A DNA stretch of 64,000 nt from Candidatus Methanoperedens sp. BLZ2 (GTDB lineage: Archaea; Halobacteriota; Methanosarcinia; Methanosarcinales; Methanoperedenaceae): NCBI RefSeq assembly GCF_002487355.1, contig NZ_NTMG01000040.1, forward strand, positions 1 to 64,000, given 5' to 3'. The stretch's first letter is position 1. Every line of letters starts with the position of its first letter. The notes beneath the pieces are model-generated. The model saw only the letters and a program-made list of their open reading frames with translations, did not search any database and was not told the DNA's origin. The position numbers and the translations under genes were made by a program. Of this stretch, positions 16,753 to 26,176 are shown in pieces.

Positions 16753-19700
16753 TTATTCTTCGTTTTCGTTATCCTGTCCCATACGATACTTGATGTCGTA
16801 GTTTATTATATAATCTAGTTCTTCTTCCGTGAATCCATAATGCTGCGCCAGCACGCGGTCAATCTCGTCTATGATGGGCTTAGATAAAGAAGGAGTAAAG
16901 GATTGGATTCTCACTTCACCTGTCTGTTGTTGATGCCTAACCTGAAACCAAGAATTTGCCTCCATACCTGTCTGCAAGTCCTGGGATAGTCTTTCCAGCG
17001 TTGGTTCATCTAACAAAGACGCAGGTATACGGAATGTCTGGATGTCTGAAGGATTAAGATCGCGGCAGTTACTCAATTGTTGATAGACAACGAAATAGAG
17101 GGAGCTGCTCAAAACACAATGAACGACTGCGATTAATTTGGGATTTTTTAGTCTCAATGCCGTCTCACGCGAGCTTGGTTCTTTTTTGCCGTTGATAAAG
17201 CACTCGGGTGGCTTCTTTGTTACTACCACAAAATAGCCGATTCCAGTGTTCTTATGGTACAAAACGCTGGAAGTATCATTGCCCAAGCAATCAGCTATCG
17301 AAACATCTTGTTTTTCTACTTTGCGAAGAATATCTTCTGCCACAGGGCTGCCAAGTTTCGGCCACACATCTCGTAATGTCTTGTCTTTTGACCACTTTGA
17401 GTATTCAAGGCCACTGAACACATAATCTCGTTCGTCCGAATTCCATTTGATGTACTGGGTCGTCCAGATGTCTTCGTTGCCTCCTCGATAAGCAATGAAA
17501 ATAGTAAGTCTTTGCTCCGCCCCTGTGAAAAGTTTGCTTGGTCGAATAGCATAATTACTCAGCCATACATTTGAATTGTCATTTAACGCTTTGCGAATAC
17601 TTGCCATTCTATCTGTGCTCATAAGTGCCACAGGTACAATCATCGACAAGTAAGATTTATCGTGACAAAGAGTTAAACTTCTGTAAGTTACCATTGAGTG
17701 GAGGTTTCCTCCAAGCATTAGTTGCGGATCTCGGACTGTGTACTTTGTTTTGACCAAATTATACTCGACATACGGGGGATTTCCAATAATGACATCAAAC
17801 CCGCCGCTCTGGATAATTTCATGAAACTCCGTATACCAATGGAAGGGAAGGTGTGTCTTACGCCACTCTTCATACTGTAGATCTTTATCTTTTTTCAACT
17901 CATCTAACCCATATTCAGCGAAAAGATACCTATTTAATTTATTCCTCAAATCTGCCAACTTGAACTCAAGTTTCTTCTTGGCGACAGCCTGCATATTCGG
18001 GTTTATATCGGGTTTTGTCTGAAGCCTTTTGAATTCTTTGAACGCTTTATCAACTGCACTACATTCTTTTTCAATATCACCCATTCTATCAATTATATCT
18101 TCTGTTATGAAGACGGTTTGGTATTGAGTTAAACGAGTCATCACTTTTCTTAACTTCAGTTGGTCAGTTTTTCCCTCACCAATCTTATTTGTGCGAACGG
18201 CACTATCTACCTCACTTTTATTGGTATAGCCCACCAGAGTATTACCACATCGTATATTATAATCAATATCAGGCAAAGGTCTGATCTCGTTGGTGTTCTC
18301 CATGTTAGCCACAAGTTTAAGGAACAGTCGCAGTTTGCATATCTCCACCGCTTCTTCCATAATGTCTACACCATATAGGTTGTTGAGGATTATGGTTTTT
18401 AGAATGAAGTACCGTCGGTTGGGATGTTCGAGGATGTTATTCTGTATCTTGACGAAGTCTTTGCACAGGTCGGGAGAAGACTCCGAGAGAGACTGCATTT
18501 TATCAAGGCATGCTTCATAAAGTGGCTCGAGTACATTAAGTCCAGCGAACAGGAACGCGCCGGAACCGCAGGTCAAGTCCAATACAGTTATTTTCGTTAT
18601 AACGGTATAGAACGACAGTAGAATTACAGGATCATTTATAGTTCTGATATAATCCCTTGCAAACTTGTTGATGTTGAGGTTGTAGGTAATCAAATCGTCA
18701 ATTGATTTGATATCTCCTTTCTTCATCATATCCAGGATATCTTCATATCTGGTTCGCCTGGCAACTACCTCACGCCAGGTCTCGGTTTCTAAAGCATACT
18801 TTTCATCAGCAGGTTTGTTCCAGTCAGTCCGTTTCGATACATCTCGTATCCCTGCGGTTATGTTATCAGGAAGAACTATAGGGTTGCCATTAGCATCTTT
18901 GATGCCTTTCTTCATTGCAGGATAGAAGTATTCATCGGGATTATCTTTTAAGAGGTGCCATCTTGACTCTTTACTTGTGAATGCTTCTGGGTGTTCTGTC
19001 TGGACTTTATTAAATATGAATGGGATTATCGTGTTCTTGCTGATGTTTCCTGTAATATCTTCTTTTGTATAATATGCACCCATTTGTCTCTGGTTGACGT
19101 ATTTTTCAAAAATATAACCAAGTACATCAGGATTAATCTCCTCATCTGCGGAGACTTGCTGTTCATCATCAAAATGTCTATCATCCAGATACCATGACCA
19201 TTCATCAAAGAATGTGAATAAGTCTTCAAAAGCTTGATCTTTGATATTTATATCTGGGTTGTCGATTTCGATCTTATGTTTTAGAAATAAGCCACCGTTC
19301 AAGTACTGTATTTTATCTCCAAGTAGATCTTTTGCTTCATGTGATCTTTCCTCGTAGCGTTTGGCAAATCCTTCGAAGAATAGAGTCCTCAGAAACTTTG
19401 TGTAAAACTTATCAATGCTTTCCGGTGGTGCAGATTCTAGTATTGACCTCAGATAATATTCATCATAACATTTCTTTATGTTATTGAATAGTAGTTTCTT
19501 CTTCTGAAGGAAATAGATGAACATCAAACGATTAATGATTATGGAAGCATACCAGTCTCTTGTTTCTGTAACTGAAATCCCAGTTATTTCTTTTGAGAAC
19601 TTTTCGTGTTCTTTTTCGAATTGATCAAAGAATCTTTTTACAACTTCTTTAACAACGAACATGCTTTCGAATGTATCTGTTTTGTCAAAACTCAGACCGT

Positions 19701-20049
19701 TCAGCTTCTTAATTGTGGTCCTGGAAATGTTTGATTTATTGAACTTGAACGTGGAGAACTTCTCAGTATCGAGTTTGGTAAACCCTTTCTTCAAGAATGC
19801 GAAGTTCTCGAAATTTGTTGTGATCAACAGTAGATATTCCACTGGATATTTTAGGTATGAATGATATTTCTGGAGATCTGATAACGAATCTATCAACACT
19901 ATCTTGAGGAGGTCTTTTTCTTCAGAAATCTTCATGACCGCATTATTATCTACAATTTTATGTTCTGAGAATCCTTTTCCTTTGAACATATTTACAACGT
20001 CGTTCATGTTGTTTATCTTAAGGATATCTTCTCTGGTTATTTCGGTCAT
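16753..20049 (-). CDS. Eco57I/PglX-type adenine DNA methyltransferase
   Basis: A 1098-aa N6-adenine methyltransferase. SAM motif I is LDLTCGSGAFLFAG (near residue 490), the catalytic motif IV is VIIGNPPYVEY (near 755), and the C-terminal half resembles a TaqI-like target-recognition region. The N-terminal 400 residues match large BREX/DISARM-like and type IIG enzymes, but I see no clear nuclease motif. The ATG at 20049 overlaps the helicase stop as ATGA; the start six codons earlier is less likely. It is the modification half of a restriction-like operon whose other half is the PLD-helicase upstream. Confidence 0.85.
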   Translation of the reverse strand: MTEITREDILKINNMNDVVNMFKGKGFSEHKIVDNNAVMKISEEKDLLKIVLIDSLSDLQKYHSYLKYPVEYLLLITTNFENFAFLKKGFTKLDTEKFSTFKFNKSNISRTTIKKLNGLSFDKTDTFESMFVVKEVVKRFFDQFEKEHEKFSKEITGISVTETRDWYASIIINRLMFIYFLQKKKLLFNNIKKCYDEYYLRSILESAPPESIDKFYTKFLRTLFFEGFAKRYEERSHEAKDLLGDKIQYLNGGLFLKHKIEIDNPDINIKDQAFEDLFTFFDEWSWYLDDRHFDDEQQVSADEEINPDVLGYIFEKYVNQRQMGAYYTKEDITGNISKNTIIPFIFNKVQTEHPEAFTSKESRWHLLKDNPDEYFYPAMKKGIKDANGNPIVLPDNITAGIRDVSKRTDWNKPADEKYALETETWREVVARRTRYEDILDMMKKGDIKSIDDLITYNLNINKFARDYIRTINDPVILLSFYTVITKITVLDLTCGSGAFLFAGLNVLEPLYEACLDKMQSLSESSPDLCKDFVKIQNNILEHPNRRYFILKTIILNNLYGVDIMEEAVEICKLRLFLKLVANMENTNEIRPLPDIDYNIRCGNTLVGYTNKSEVDSAVRTNKIGEGKTDQLKLRKVMTRLTQYQTVFITEDIIDRMGDIEKECSAVDKAFKEFKRLQTKPDINPNMQAVAKKKLEFKLADLRNKLNRYLFAEYGLDELKKDKDLQYEEWRKTHLPFHWYTEFHEIIQSGGFDVIIGNPPYVEYNLVKTKYTVRDPQLMLGGNLHSMVTYRSLTLCHDKSYLSMIVPVALMSTDRMASIRKALNDNSNVWLSNYAIRPSKLFTGAEQRLTIFIAYRGGNEDIWTTQYIKWNSDERDYVFSGLEYSKWSKDKTLRDVWPKLGSPVAEDILRKVEKQDVSIADCLGNDTSSVLYHKNTGIGYFVVVTKKPPECFINGKKEPSSRETALRLKNPKLIAVVHCVLSSSLYFVVYQQLSNCRDLNPSDIQTFRIPASLLDEPTLERLSQDLQTGMEANSWFQVRHQQQTGEVRIQSFTPSLSKPIIDEIDRVLAQHYGFTEEELDYIINYDIKYRMGQDNENEE

Positions 20050-23000
20050 ATAAACGCGCCCCAGCATATCTGTTTATATTCGATATTCTTTTCACTTCTC
20101 AGGGATTTCTGATAGTCTGGGTTTTTGTTTATAATTTCTTTCCTGAACTCTTTCAGTATCTTTATGAATCTCTCTACATCTGTAATAAACACACCTTTTT
20201 CGAACATCTTATTCAACTTCGCAGCATCTCCCTGGCTGAGGAATACGTTTGTATAGATGCTCTTGAGATCGTAGAGTGTGCTTTTCTGTCGTTGGATATC
20301 CTCATTCAGAGACCTTGTTTTCAGAACATCCTTCAGGTATTTGATAACCATCTCTTGAACCTTAGATATCTTGAATCCCGTAATCATTTCAACATCACTG
20401 TACCCGCTTTTTAATGTGAAGAACATTTCTTCAAACTGTTCAGTTATTTGTTTCATACCAGGTTCGATATCTATCGTTTCATTACCTGCGAGTCTTGTGT
20501 GTCCGAGTGTGCCCGGCATAATCTGTATATCTAGTGGTGTTATTTCAGAGACTTTCTTAGAATCAGTATCATAAAATAGAAGGACATCTTTGAACTTATG
20601 CCCATCCTTTGTATCGTATATCCTGTACATTGAGAATAGTCCTTTCTTTCCGGTTCCTGATATGCTGTAAGGCACATTCCCATATTCTTTAAAATCGCTT
20701 CGGGATAAACCCAACTCTTTGATGTTAGACCTTAATCTGAACCTTATCTGTGCTTCTCTCTCATCTCCGATATTGCCGAATATAGGGTTCTTTGTTTTAT
20801 CTTCGAACTCTATTATATCCGTGAAGCTTCTCATTTCAGTTATCTTCTCTCCTATGGTCTTGATATTGATGTTCTCTTCTCCATGGAGTATACCATTTTC
20901 TTTTCCTATGATTGTTGCTATGTTTTTTATCTTGTTCTGCAGTTTTTCAAGAAGTTTTAACAAACTTTCAATACCCTTGTCAGGGAAGAAGTTGTATACT
21001 GTGACTTGATTTTTGTTACCTATTCTATCAACCCTGCCTACTCTCTGCATTATCTTTGTTGGGTTCCAAGGTAGGTCATAGTTAATAATAAGACTGCAAT
21101 CTTGCAAGTTCACTCCTTCACTCAGGGTATCGGTCGAGATCAGAATATCAATTTCACGTTCATTTGACTCTAATTTAAAGTTATATGATTTCGGGCTGAA
21201 CAACCTGACCTTAAGATCCCTATGGGAAAGAGAACGTTCTTTGATCTTTCCATTTTCTTTATACTGTACTTTTCGACCGGATGGAGATGTCTCTCCGCCA
21301 AGTACCATTTTAACATTTCTGTTAATATCAATCTCCTTTAGATGATAATATAGGTACTCTGCAGTTGTGCGGAACTGAGTGAAGATGAGAATCTTATCCT
21401 TTCTTTTCTGCAGGAGGATCCTTATTATCCTGTCCAGTTTATCATCGTCGAAATCATATTCTCCATTGCTTCTTTTTACTTTCAGGAGAAATGTCTTCAG
21501 AAACTCGGTAATTGTATGTATATCGAATTCGATCGCATTCAGAACCTCCGATTCTGTCATATCCTCGAACTTGCCATCAGACACGTTCTCATCTATAAAT
21601 GCACTGAGATCAATGTCGGCACTGATCTGTTCATCGATCTTTTCGAGATCATTTTTCCGTAAACCTATAGCTGTGTTGAATCCGAGCTTATTTATGTCTT
21701 CTTTCAGATTGGTCTCTTTCTCTATTATATGGTTCAGAGACTTTATGAACGAATACACACTGCTTTCGAGTCGTTTCAGAAGTAGTACTTTGAACAGTCC
21801 TTCTAGTGTCTTTCCATTTGACTGATTCACGACATACAGGTGTGGAAGCTTTAAACTTGATATGAATGTATCGATGTTCTGGTAAATAGGTTCGTAACTA
21901 GACGATAACCTGTACTCCATAGGATAAATCTTTGGTGTGGGAAACTCTAGATTCTTGCCCTGGATATCAAGATTGGGATATTTCTCTTTAATGATCTTCC
22001 TGGTGCGTAGAATCATTACTTCGTCAAGTATTTTGCCAATCTCATGTATTGTCTTATCAAGTTTCACAATATCTTCAGGCGATGTTGTTTTATCTATAAC
22101 GTTCTTAGACAACTTATAGTACTCATCGAATGCATTAAAATCCAAGTGTTCATTTCTAAGTGTTATCTGGTTTGTGAATATATTGACTAGATTCTTTAAA
22201 TCTCGGATTGTATTGTTCAATGGTGTAGCTGTGAGCAGAATAAATGTCCGACCTTTCAACTTTTGGATGTTGGTGTAACGGTTCGGTTCACTGTTCCGAA
22301 AATTGTGTGCTTCATCTATGAGAACCACGTCAAAGCTTCCATATTCTTTTAATATTTCATTTTCAGAGTGGTTGCTGAACTTAGTATCGGATATTATCTT
22401 TATTCCTATATCGTCCACTGAAAGACCAAAATAAGGTTGTTCTTCAGAGATGCCGTCTGTCTCCAACAAGTTTCTCCATTGTTCGATGAGACTTGCAGGG
22501 ACAATGAGCAGTATTCGTTTGTTCTGGTCCCGATACCATTTGATCAAATCGCCACCGATGAAACTTTTGCCGAGTCCTACGGAATCCGAGACTATTACTC
22601 CGTTGTATTTCCTTATCTTTTCCTTGGCGTTCTCAACACCTAGTTTCTGAAACTCTGCTAACACACTCTCATATACTGTTATATCTTCGTTCAGATACCT
22701 GTAGATGATATATTTATAAAGTTCAAATGGTGTTATATAATCAGGGTCAATCTGTGCAGCTTGATGTTGTTTGATAGCTGGGGAGCTTTCTATTATGGTG
22801 ATTAGATCTTTGTTAAACTCCTCAGCTTGATTGAACATTTTCATGAACCATTTATTGAGGTCTTTTATGGTTGCATAGTCCTTTATGACATAGTTTAGTT
22901 CCGTGTTGCCTCTCATCCCAGGTTCTGTGAAATTACTCGATCCGATTATAGCTATTTGTGGGGTTACTGCATCATCTCTAAAGATAATGTATAACTTTGA

Positions 23001-23414
23001 ATGAAATATATTCTTATCACATTTGGTATAAACACGGAAGTTTACTTTTCCTTCTTTGATTAAATCTCTCAGTTCTACTAAACTCTTAAGTTGTGGGCTT
23101 CCTTCCGAAAGGTTCTGAGAGTCTTTATGCAAATCATTGGTAATCTCTTTTTTTGCATCATATCCGGCGGCAATTTCTTCATATGTTGTTCTGTTTGTTT
23201 TTGGACTCATTAATATGTTGATAACTTTCAGATCTTTTAAATCGTCTTTTAAAAGTCTAAATCCATTTAGATAGAAGTATCCTGTTGCAAAATTAGCTTC
23301 CGTACCATGTTCTAAGAAATCATGGATTGTTTGGTCAAAATGCACTGAGTCATTGTCAATGATATCAGGGTTTGGTGTATAATTGGAGGGGGATGTTGTT
23401 TTTGTGTCTTGCAT
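20046..23414 (-). CDS. PLD-nuclease/SNF2 helicase fusion
   Basis: A 1122-aa protein. The N-terminal phospholipase D-like domain has one HKD-type motif, HSKLYIIF, followed by IGSSNFTEPG (about 135-165), so a dimer is needed for a full active site. The SNF2 helicase core has SDSVGLGKS (about 275-283), LIDEAHNFRN (about 367), LTATPLNN, and motif VI QRVGRVDRIGNK (about 797). PLD-SNF2 fusions occur as the motor-nuclease of restriction-like systems such as the NgoAVII type, and DISARM carries these activities on separate proteins. It is the first large gene of the operon and is coupled to the methyltransferase by ATGA. I infer translocation-dependent cleavage of unmodified DNA. Confidence 0.85.
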   Translation of the reverse strand: MQDTKTTSPSNYTPNPDIIDNDSVHFDQTIHDFLEHGTEANFATGYFYLNGFRLLKDDLKDLKVINILMSPKTNRTTYEEIAAGYDAKKEITNDLHKDSQNLSEGSPQLKSLVELRDLIKEGKVNFRVYTKCDKNIFHSKLYIIFRDDAVTPQIAIIGSSNFTEPGMRGNTELNYVIKDYATIKDLNKWFMKMFNQAEEFNKDLITIIESSPAIKQHQAAQIDPDYITPFELYKYIIYRYLNEDITVYESVLAEFQKLGVENAKEKIRKYNGVIVSDSVGLGKSFIGGDLIKWYRDQNKRILLIVPASLIEQWRNLLETDGISEEQPYFGLSVDDIGIKIISDTKFSNHSENEILKEYGSFDVVLIDEAHNFRNSEPNRYTNIQKLKGRTFILLTATPLNNTIRDLKNLVNIFTNQITLRNEHLDFNAFDEYYKLSKNVIDKTTSPEDIVKLDKTIHEIGKILDEVMILRTRKIIKEKYPNLDIQGKNLEFPTPKIYPMEYRLSSSYEPIYQNIDTFISSLKLPHLYVVNQSNGKTLEGLFKVLLLKRLESSVYSFIKSLNHIIEKETNLKEDINKLGFNTAIGLRKNDLEKIDEQISADIDLSAFIDENVSDGKFEDMTESEVLNAIEFDIHTITEFLKTFLLKVKRSNGEYDFDDDKLDRIIRILLQKRKDKILIFTQFRTTAEYLYYHLKEIDINRNVKMVLGGETSPSGRKVQYKENGKIKERSLSHRDLKVRLFSPKSYNFKLESNEREIDILISTDTLSEGVNLQDCSLIINYDLPWNPTKIMQRVGRVDRIGNKNQVTVYNFFPDKGIESLLKLLEKLQNKIKNIATIIGKENGILHGEENINIKTIGEKITEMRSFTDIIEFEDKTKNPIFGNIGDEREAQIRFRLRSNIKELGLSRSDFKEYGNVPYSISGTGKKGLFSMYRIYDTKDGHKFKDVLLFYDTDSKKVSEITPLDIQIMPGTLGHTRLAGNETIDIEPGMKQITEQFEEMFFTLKSGYSDVEMITGFKISKVQEMVIKYLKDVLKTRSLNEDIQRQKSTLYDLKSIYTNVFLSQGDAAKLNKMFEKGVFITDVERFIKILKEFRKEIINKNPDYQKSLRSEKNIEYKQICWGAFI

Positions 23415-23450
23415 AATGTGATTATCTAAATGATTGGATAGATATTTGAT

Positions 23451-23765
23451 TTACATTTTTATTATTGCAATTAAATAAGATGCATTGAAGCTTATCTTTG
23501 CATAATGTCCTGGTCTCATGGGGTCATAATCGGAATCTATGACCTCGTTGAACTTCTCAGCGAATCGAGTCCATTCTTGTTTACCGATTGTTCGGGATAT
23601 TCCTGTTTGTTTTGGGGTTATGGTAATTGTGTTTTTAACAGGGTCTGAGATTGCAGTAAATTCAGATCCTTTTGGAAGCTTGAAAGTAGTCTCTGTGGAT
23701 AGATTTGAGATCACTTTCTTCCAGTTGTTTTCCACATCCAATCTTTGGATCATAGTACTTATCAT
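23451..23765 (-). CDS. Small first gene of the PLD-helicase/methyltransferase operon
   Basis: A 104-aa protein of unknown family. The ATG at 23765 has AAGGT four bases upstream; the longer TTG start lacks an SD. The sequence looks like a compact alpha/beta domain (KLPKGSEFTAISDPVKNTITITP, then IGKQEWTRFAEKFNEVI) and has no cysteine cluster or membrane segment. It ends only 36 bases before the helicase start, on the same strand, so it is part of the operon. A small specificity, control or inhibitor subunit is possible; nothing in the sequence decides. Confidence 0.6.
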   Translation of the reverse strand: MISTMIQRLDVENNWKKVISNLSTETTFKLPKGSEFTAISDPVKNTITITPKQTGISRTIGKQEWTRFAEKFNEVIDSDYDPMRPGHYAKISFNASYLIAIIKM

Positions 23766-23903
23766 GTAACCTTGATATATCAATCTATCTGTCAATCAAT
23801 CAAATGTAGCTCTTTGGATAACAACAACTACTGAGGCATTTTCTTAGGAAGAAGAATCAATTAGAACAAAAAGGCTCATACTGAAATATGGAGGGATGTA
23901 ACA

Positions 23904-24144
23904 ATGGGCCGGACTGTTCCGAGCTTTCGAATGCTGCTTGAAGAGATAATTTAAGAGTTATCGGATTTTCGTAGGGCACTGCGTGGAGAGGATAGACTCG
24001 CTTTTGATAGTCTGATGAACAAGGCGAGGGAAAATGCTTCATTCTTGTACGGTTGTACCGACTCATGACCCGATGCATGCTATTTTCCTATCTATACTGG
24101 TTGAACAGGAGAAAGAGATCAACTCATTAAAAGTGGCGAAATAA
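23904..24144 (+). pseudogene. Broken paralogue of the 104-aa protein encoded at 50906
   Basis: Starting at ATG 23904, after GGAGGG, the frame reads GRTVPSFRMLLEEII, then TAA, then ELSDFRRALRGEDR...FDSLMNKAR, then needs a one-base shift to continue as SCTVVPTHDPMHAIF and SILVEQEKEINSLK. This matches the intact protein at 50906-51220 almost residue for residue. One nonsense codon and one single-base insertion make it a pseudogene. The SD is still intact, so the decay is recent. Confidence 0.8.
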
Positions 24145-24196
24145 TGCTTGTTAATAACAATTACGATCGAAAACGAGTGACATATCTTGAGGGGTC

Positions 24197-24436
24197 ATGT
24201 TTGAAACTGCTCAAGAAAGAGTAAAACTATTAAAAACAGGTTTATCTGGAAGAGAAATTGAGATGCTTTATATTGAACATAACAATTTCAAAATAATTCG
24301 CACACCTATCCTATATGAAGCAATTGAATCTGATATTGCTCCCTCCATTTTAGACAATGAAGATTACTTTGAAAATTCCCAGATCATCAAAGCATTTAAC
24401 CAAGTAATTGTCATAACTGCATGCGACAATGGTTGA
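24197..24436 (+). CDS. Small conserved hypothetical protein
   Basis: A 79-aa protein starting at ATG 24197 with GAGGGG four bases upstream, a strong SD. It is acidic with a helical N-terminus (ERVKLLKTGLSGREIEMLYIE) and no cysteine or membrane segment. It lies 33 bases before the next plus-strand gene and may share its transcript. I know no function; its start site and codon pattern make it a likely real gene. Confidence 0.6.
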   Translation: MFETAQERVKLLKTGLSGREIEMLYIEHNNFKIIRTPILYEAIESDIAPSILDNEDYFENSQIIKAFNQVIVITACDNG

Positions 24437-24468
24437 TACAAAATTAATGGAGATTAGATGATAAAATA

Positions 24469-24867
24469 ATGACCCGAATCGATGTTCCTTCAGAAACACT
24501 TCTTGTTGAAATGGGAAATGATGGATTGAACATACTTGAAACAACTATGCAGATGTCGGATATGGACGAAAGTGCCCAGGTGCAATGTGACATATGTTCA
24601 AAACCACTCGGAAAAATGAAAGACGTGAAACACATAGAGTCCCCTGAATCAATTACAATTGCTGTATGGAATGGATTCAAGCCTGAGAAAATGCTGAAAG
24701 CCACTGAGAATATGCTCAAAGAGGAGGGTGAAGAAAACCCTGCTGAAATCATGGAAATAGTACTTGATTCCTGGAAATCCATCGTTGATAAGAGCGAAAC
24801 CCCATGGGCGTTATGTGAGGAATGCTATGAGAGCATTCAAATATATATTAATAAGGGTGGAAGTTGA
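24469..24867 (+). CDS. Zinc-ribbon-like hypothetical protein
   Basis: A 132-aa acidic protein. A pair CDIC (about residues 43-46) and a pair CEEC near the C-terminus (about 119-122) could together bind one zinc ion, with a helical segment rich in Met, Glu and Lys between them. There is no close SD; GGAGA lies about 15 bases upstream. It follows the 79-aa gene on the same strand. The function is unknown, and a metal-binding accessory protein of the nearby replication module is a guess. Confidence 0.6.
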   Translation: MTRIDVPSETLLVEMGNDGLNILETTMQMSDMDESAQVQCDICSKPLGKMKDVKHIESPESITIAVWNGFKPEKMLKATENMLKEEGEENPAEIMEIVLDSWKSIVDKSETPWALCEECYESIQIYINKGGS

Positions 24868-24920
24868 GGGAGGTGCTAAGGGGAGTGTAAAGAATTTTGG
24901 AGTTTCTAAATTTTTTATAA

Positions 24921-25298
24921 TTATGCATACATAATATTCATCGCTTCTTCTTCTCTTTCTTTATATTTGATACGTTCTTGTTCCTGGAATTCCCATAGAA
25001 TCCGGTTTGTTCTGGCTTCTCTTTGTTTCTGTTCTCTTATTATTTGCCACATCTTTTCTTGTTTATTTCTTAGCTGAACATTTCTCGGTTCATTGTCCAG
25101 ATCATATTGTTTCCGTTTGCCCGGTTCTGATAGTACTGAATAAGCCTCTGCGATCCCTTTAAACATTCCTTCGGCTTCTAGTAACTTGTTTTTGTCGGGA
25201 TGATCTAGCATAACCAGTCTGCGGTAAGCGGACTTTATATCTTCCTGGGTTGCTTTCTTATCGACTTCTAATATTTCGTAATATGTTTTTTTAACCAT
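24921..25298 (-). CDS. Stand-alone J-domain (DnaJ-like) protein
   Basis: A 125-aa protein. Residues 4-70 form a J domain: [20 protein letters not shown], then the HPD tripeptide in LDHPDKN, then [15 protein letters not shown]. The C-terminal 50 residues are a charged, Gln/Arg/Glu-rich helix without the Gly/Phe region or zinc fingers of true DnaJ. It should stimulate an Hsp70 ATPase toward a specific client. Small J-proteins of this type occur on viruses and plasmids. The neighbouring RPA genes make a replication role plausible but unproven. Confidence 0.85.
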   Translation of the reverse strand: MVKKTYYEILEVDKKATQEDIKSAYRRLVMLDHPDKNKLLEAEGMFKGIAEAYSVLSEPGKRKQYDLDNEPRNVQLRNKQEKMWQIIREQKQREARTNRILWEFQEQERIKYKEREEEAMNIMYA

Positions 25299-25385
25299 GG
25301 GCTATTGATATTGCTTTGCTTTGGTTTCGTGTCTATGTCCTTTAACTTTACGATTAGTGGATTTTACTTAACGATTACTTAACGA

Positions 25386-25508
25386 TTAGACCTGCACTTT
25401 AAGGCGGTAACGGGTGGAACGGCCAGCTCCAAATTTTTCAGCCAATCCCATTTCGATCAGTTTTTTAAAGTCACCTGCTATAACAGGACCGGTAACATCA
25501 AATTCCAT
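25386..25508 (-). pseudogene. Winged-helix C-terminal fragment
   Basis: A 40-residue frame reads MEFDVTGPVIAGDFKKLIE and then MGLAEKFGAGRSTRYRL before a TAA. The IEMGLAEKFGAGRSTRYRL pattern is the recognition-helix and wing region of winged-helix tails found in AAA_4/Fic-type proteins. There is no SD and no upstream domain, so it is probably a leftover tail. Downstream, 25340-25388 carries short direct repeats of CTTAACGATTA. Confidence 0.45.
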
Positions 25509-25533
25509 TTCACGGAGGATAAATGAAAAAAAC

Positions 25534-25755
25534 TCATAATTCAATCATTTCAGCAACTCTGTTGTCGCAGAAACCGCATTGCATTAACCTGGCATTCCCC
25601 ACTGAAAAATACTGCATCATGTGACCGCATTTTTTACAAAATGTTGCGTTACCTTTCACTTTCAAGGCATCGATCGCCAGTCTGATTGAACGTAATTGCG
25701 TATCCTGTTCTTTATCAAGATACATCAGGTCTTCATCCGTGAATGTTATCGCCAT
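25534..25755 (-). CDS. Small zinc-ribbon protein
   Basis: A 73-aa protein with two pairs, CKKC (about 40-43) and CGFC (about 60-63), spaced as in a zinc ribbon, after a helical N-terminus (TFTDEDLMYLDKEQDTQL). The ATG at 25755 is preceded by GAGGAG. Its stop is followed within 26 bases by the winged-helix fragment. It is probably nucleic-acid or protein binding; the function is unknown. It belongs to the series of tiny Cys-rich genes in this module. Confidence 0.65.
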   Translation of the reverse strand: MAITFTDEDLMYLDKEQDTQLRSIRLAIDALKVKGNATFCKKCGHMMQYFSVGNARLMQCGFCDNRVAEMIEL

Positions 25756-26005
25756 ATTATTTTAAACTCCTCTTTTTCGAGATTTATGAAGTTACTACAA
25801 TCCATGTTTTTTCCTGTCCTGCAGTGAAGATTTCGTTAAAATATCCTTCACTATCAAAATCTATCTTCCCTTGTTCCCTTTTAATAAAGTACGAACCGAT
25901 ACCTCCTTATATTTTCTCTTTATTTCTCCACATCAAATAAAAATCCAAAAATGGAATTTTATGCGTATACATGGAGTTCGCAACCAATCTATTCACACAT
26001 GTCGC

Positions 26006-26076
26006 GGCATTGATAAAGACTTCCCCCTGCGAACTGCGCAGGGGTCGGCGCTTGGCGCCTAAGTCATTATCATGCC
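26006..26076 (+). promoter_or_regulatory. Structured leader element 1 with CGAACTGCG loop
   Basis: A branched fold can be drawn by eye: GGCA (26006) with TGCC (26073), TGATAA (26011) with TTATCA (26067), an A.A mismatch, GACTT (26018) with AAGTC (26061). Inside are two hairpins: CCCCTG/CAGGGG closing the loop CGAACTGCG (26030-26038), and GGCG/CGCC. It lies 100 bases before the RPA gene, in a 421-base non-coding gap. The leader also holds hairpins CACCTC/GAGGTG (26121-26142) and ACTGC/GCAGT (26150-26164) just before the SD. The loop recurs in three other elements. Confidence 0.6.
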
Positions 26077-26176
26077 ACTTTTCATAAAATCCTATTGTAG
26101 TAGTCAGCAACGGCTACTGCCACCTCCAATTCAAAAGAGGTGTTAAACGACTGCTTAATGCAGTGAGGTTTAGAAT

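Noticed and set aside
24444-24782. 112-codon minus-strand frame opposite the 132-aa gene
   Set aside because: Ser/Ile/Phe-rich shadow composition; the plus-strand frame has CxxC pairs and normal codon use.
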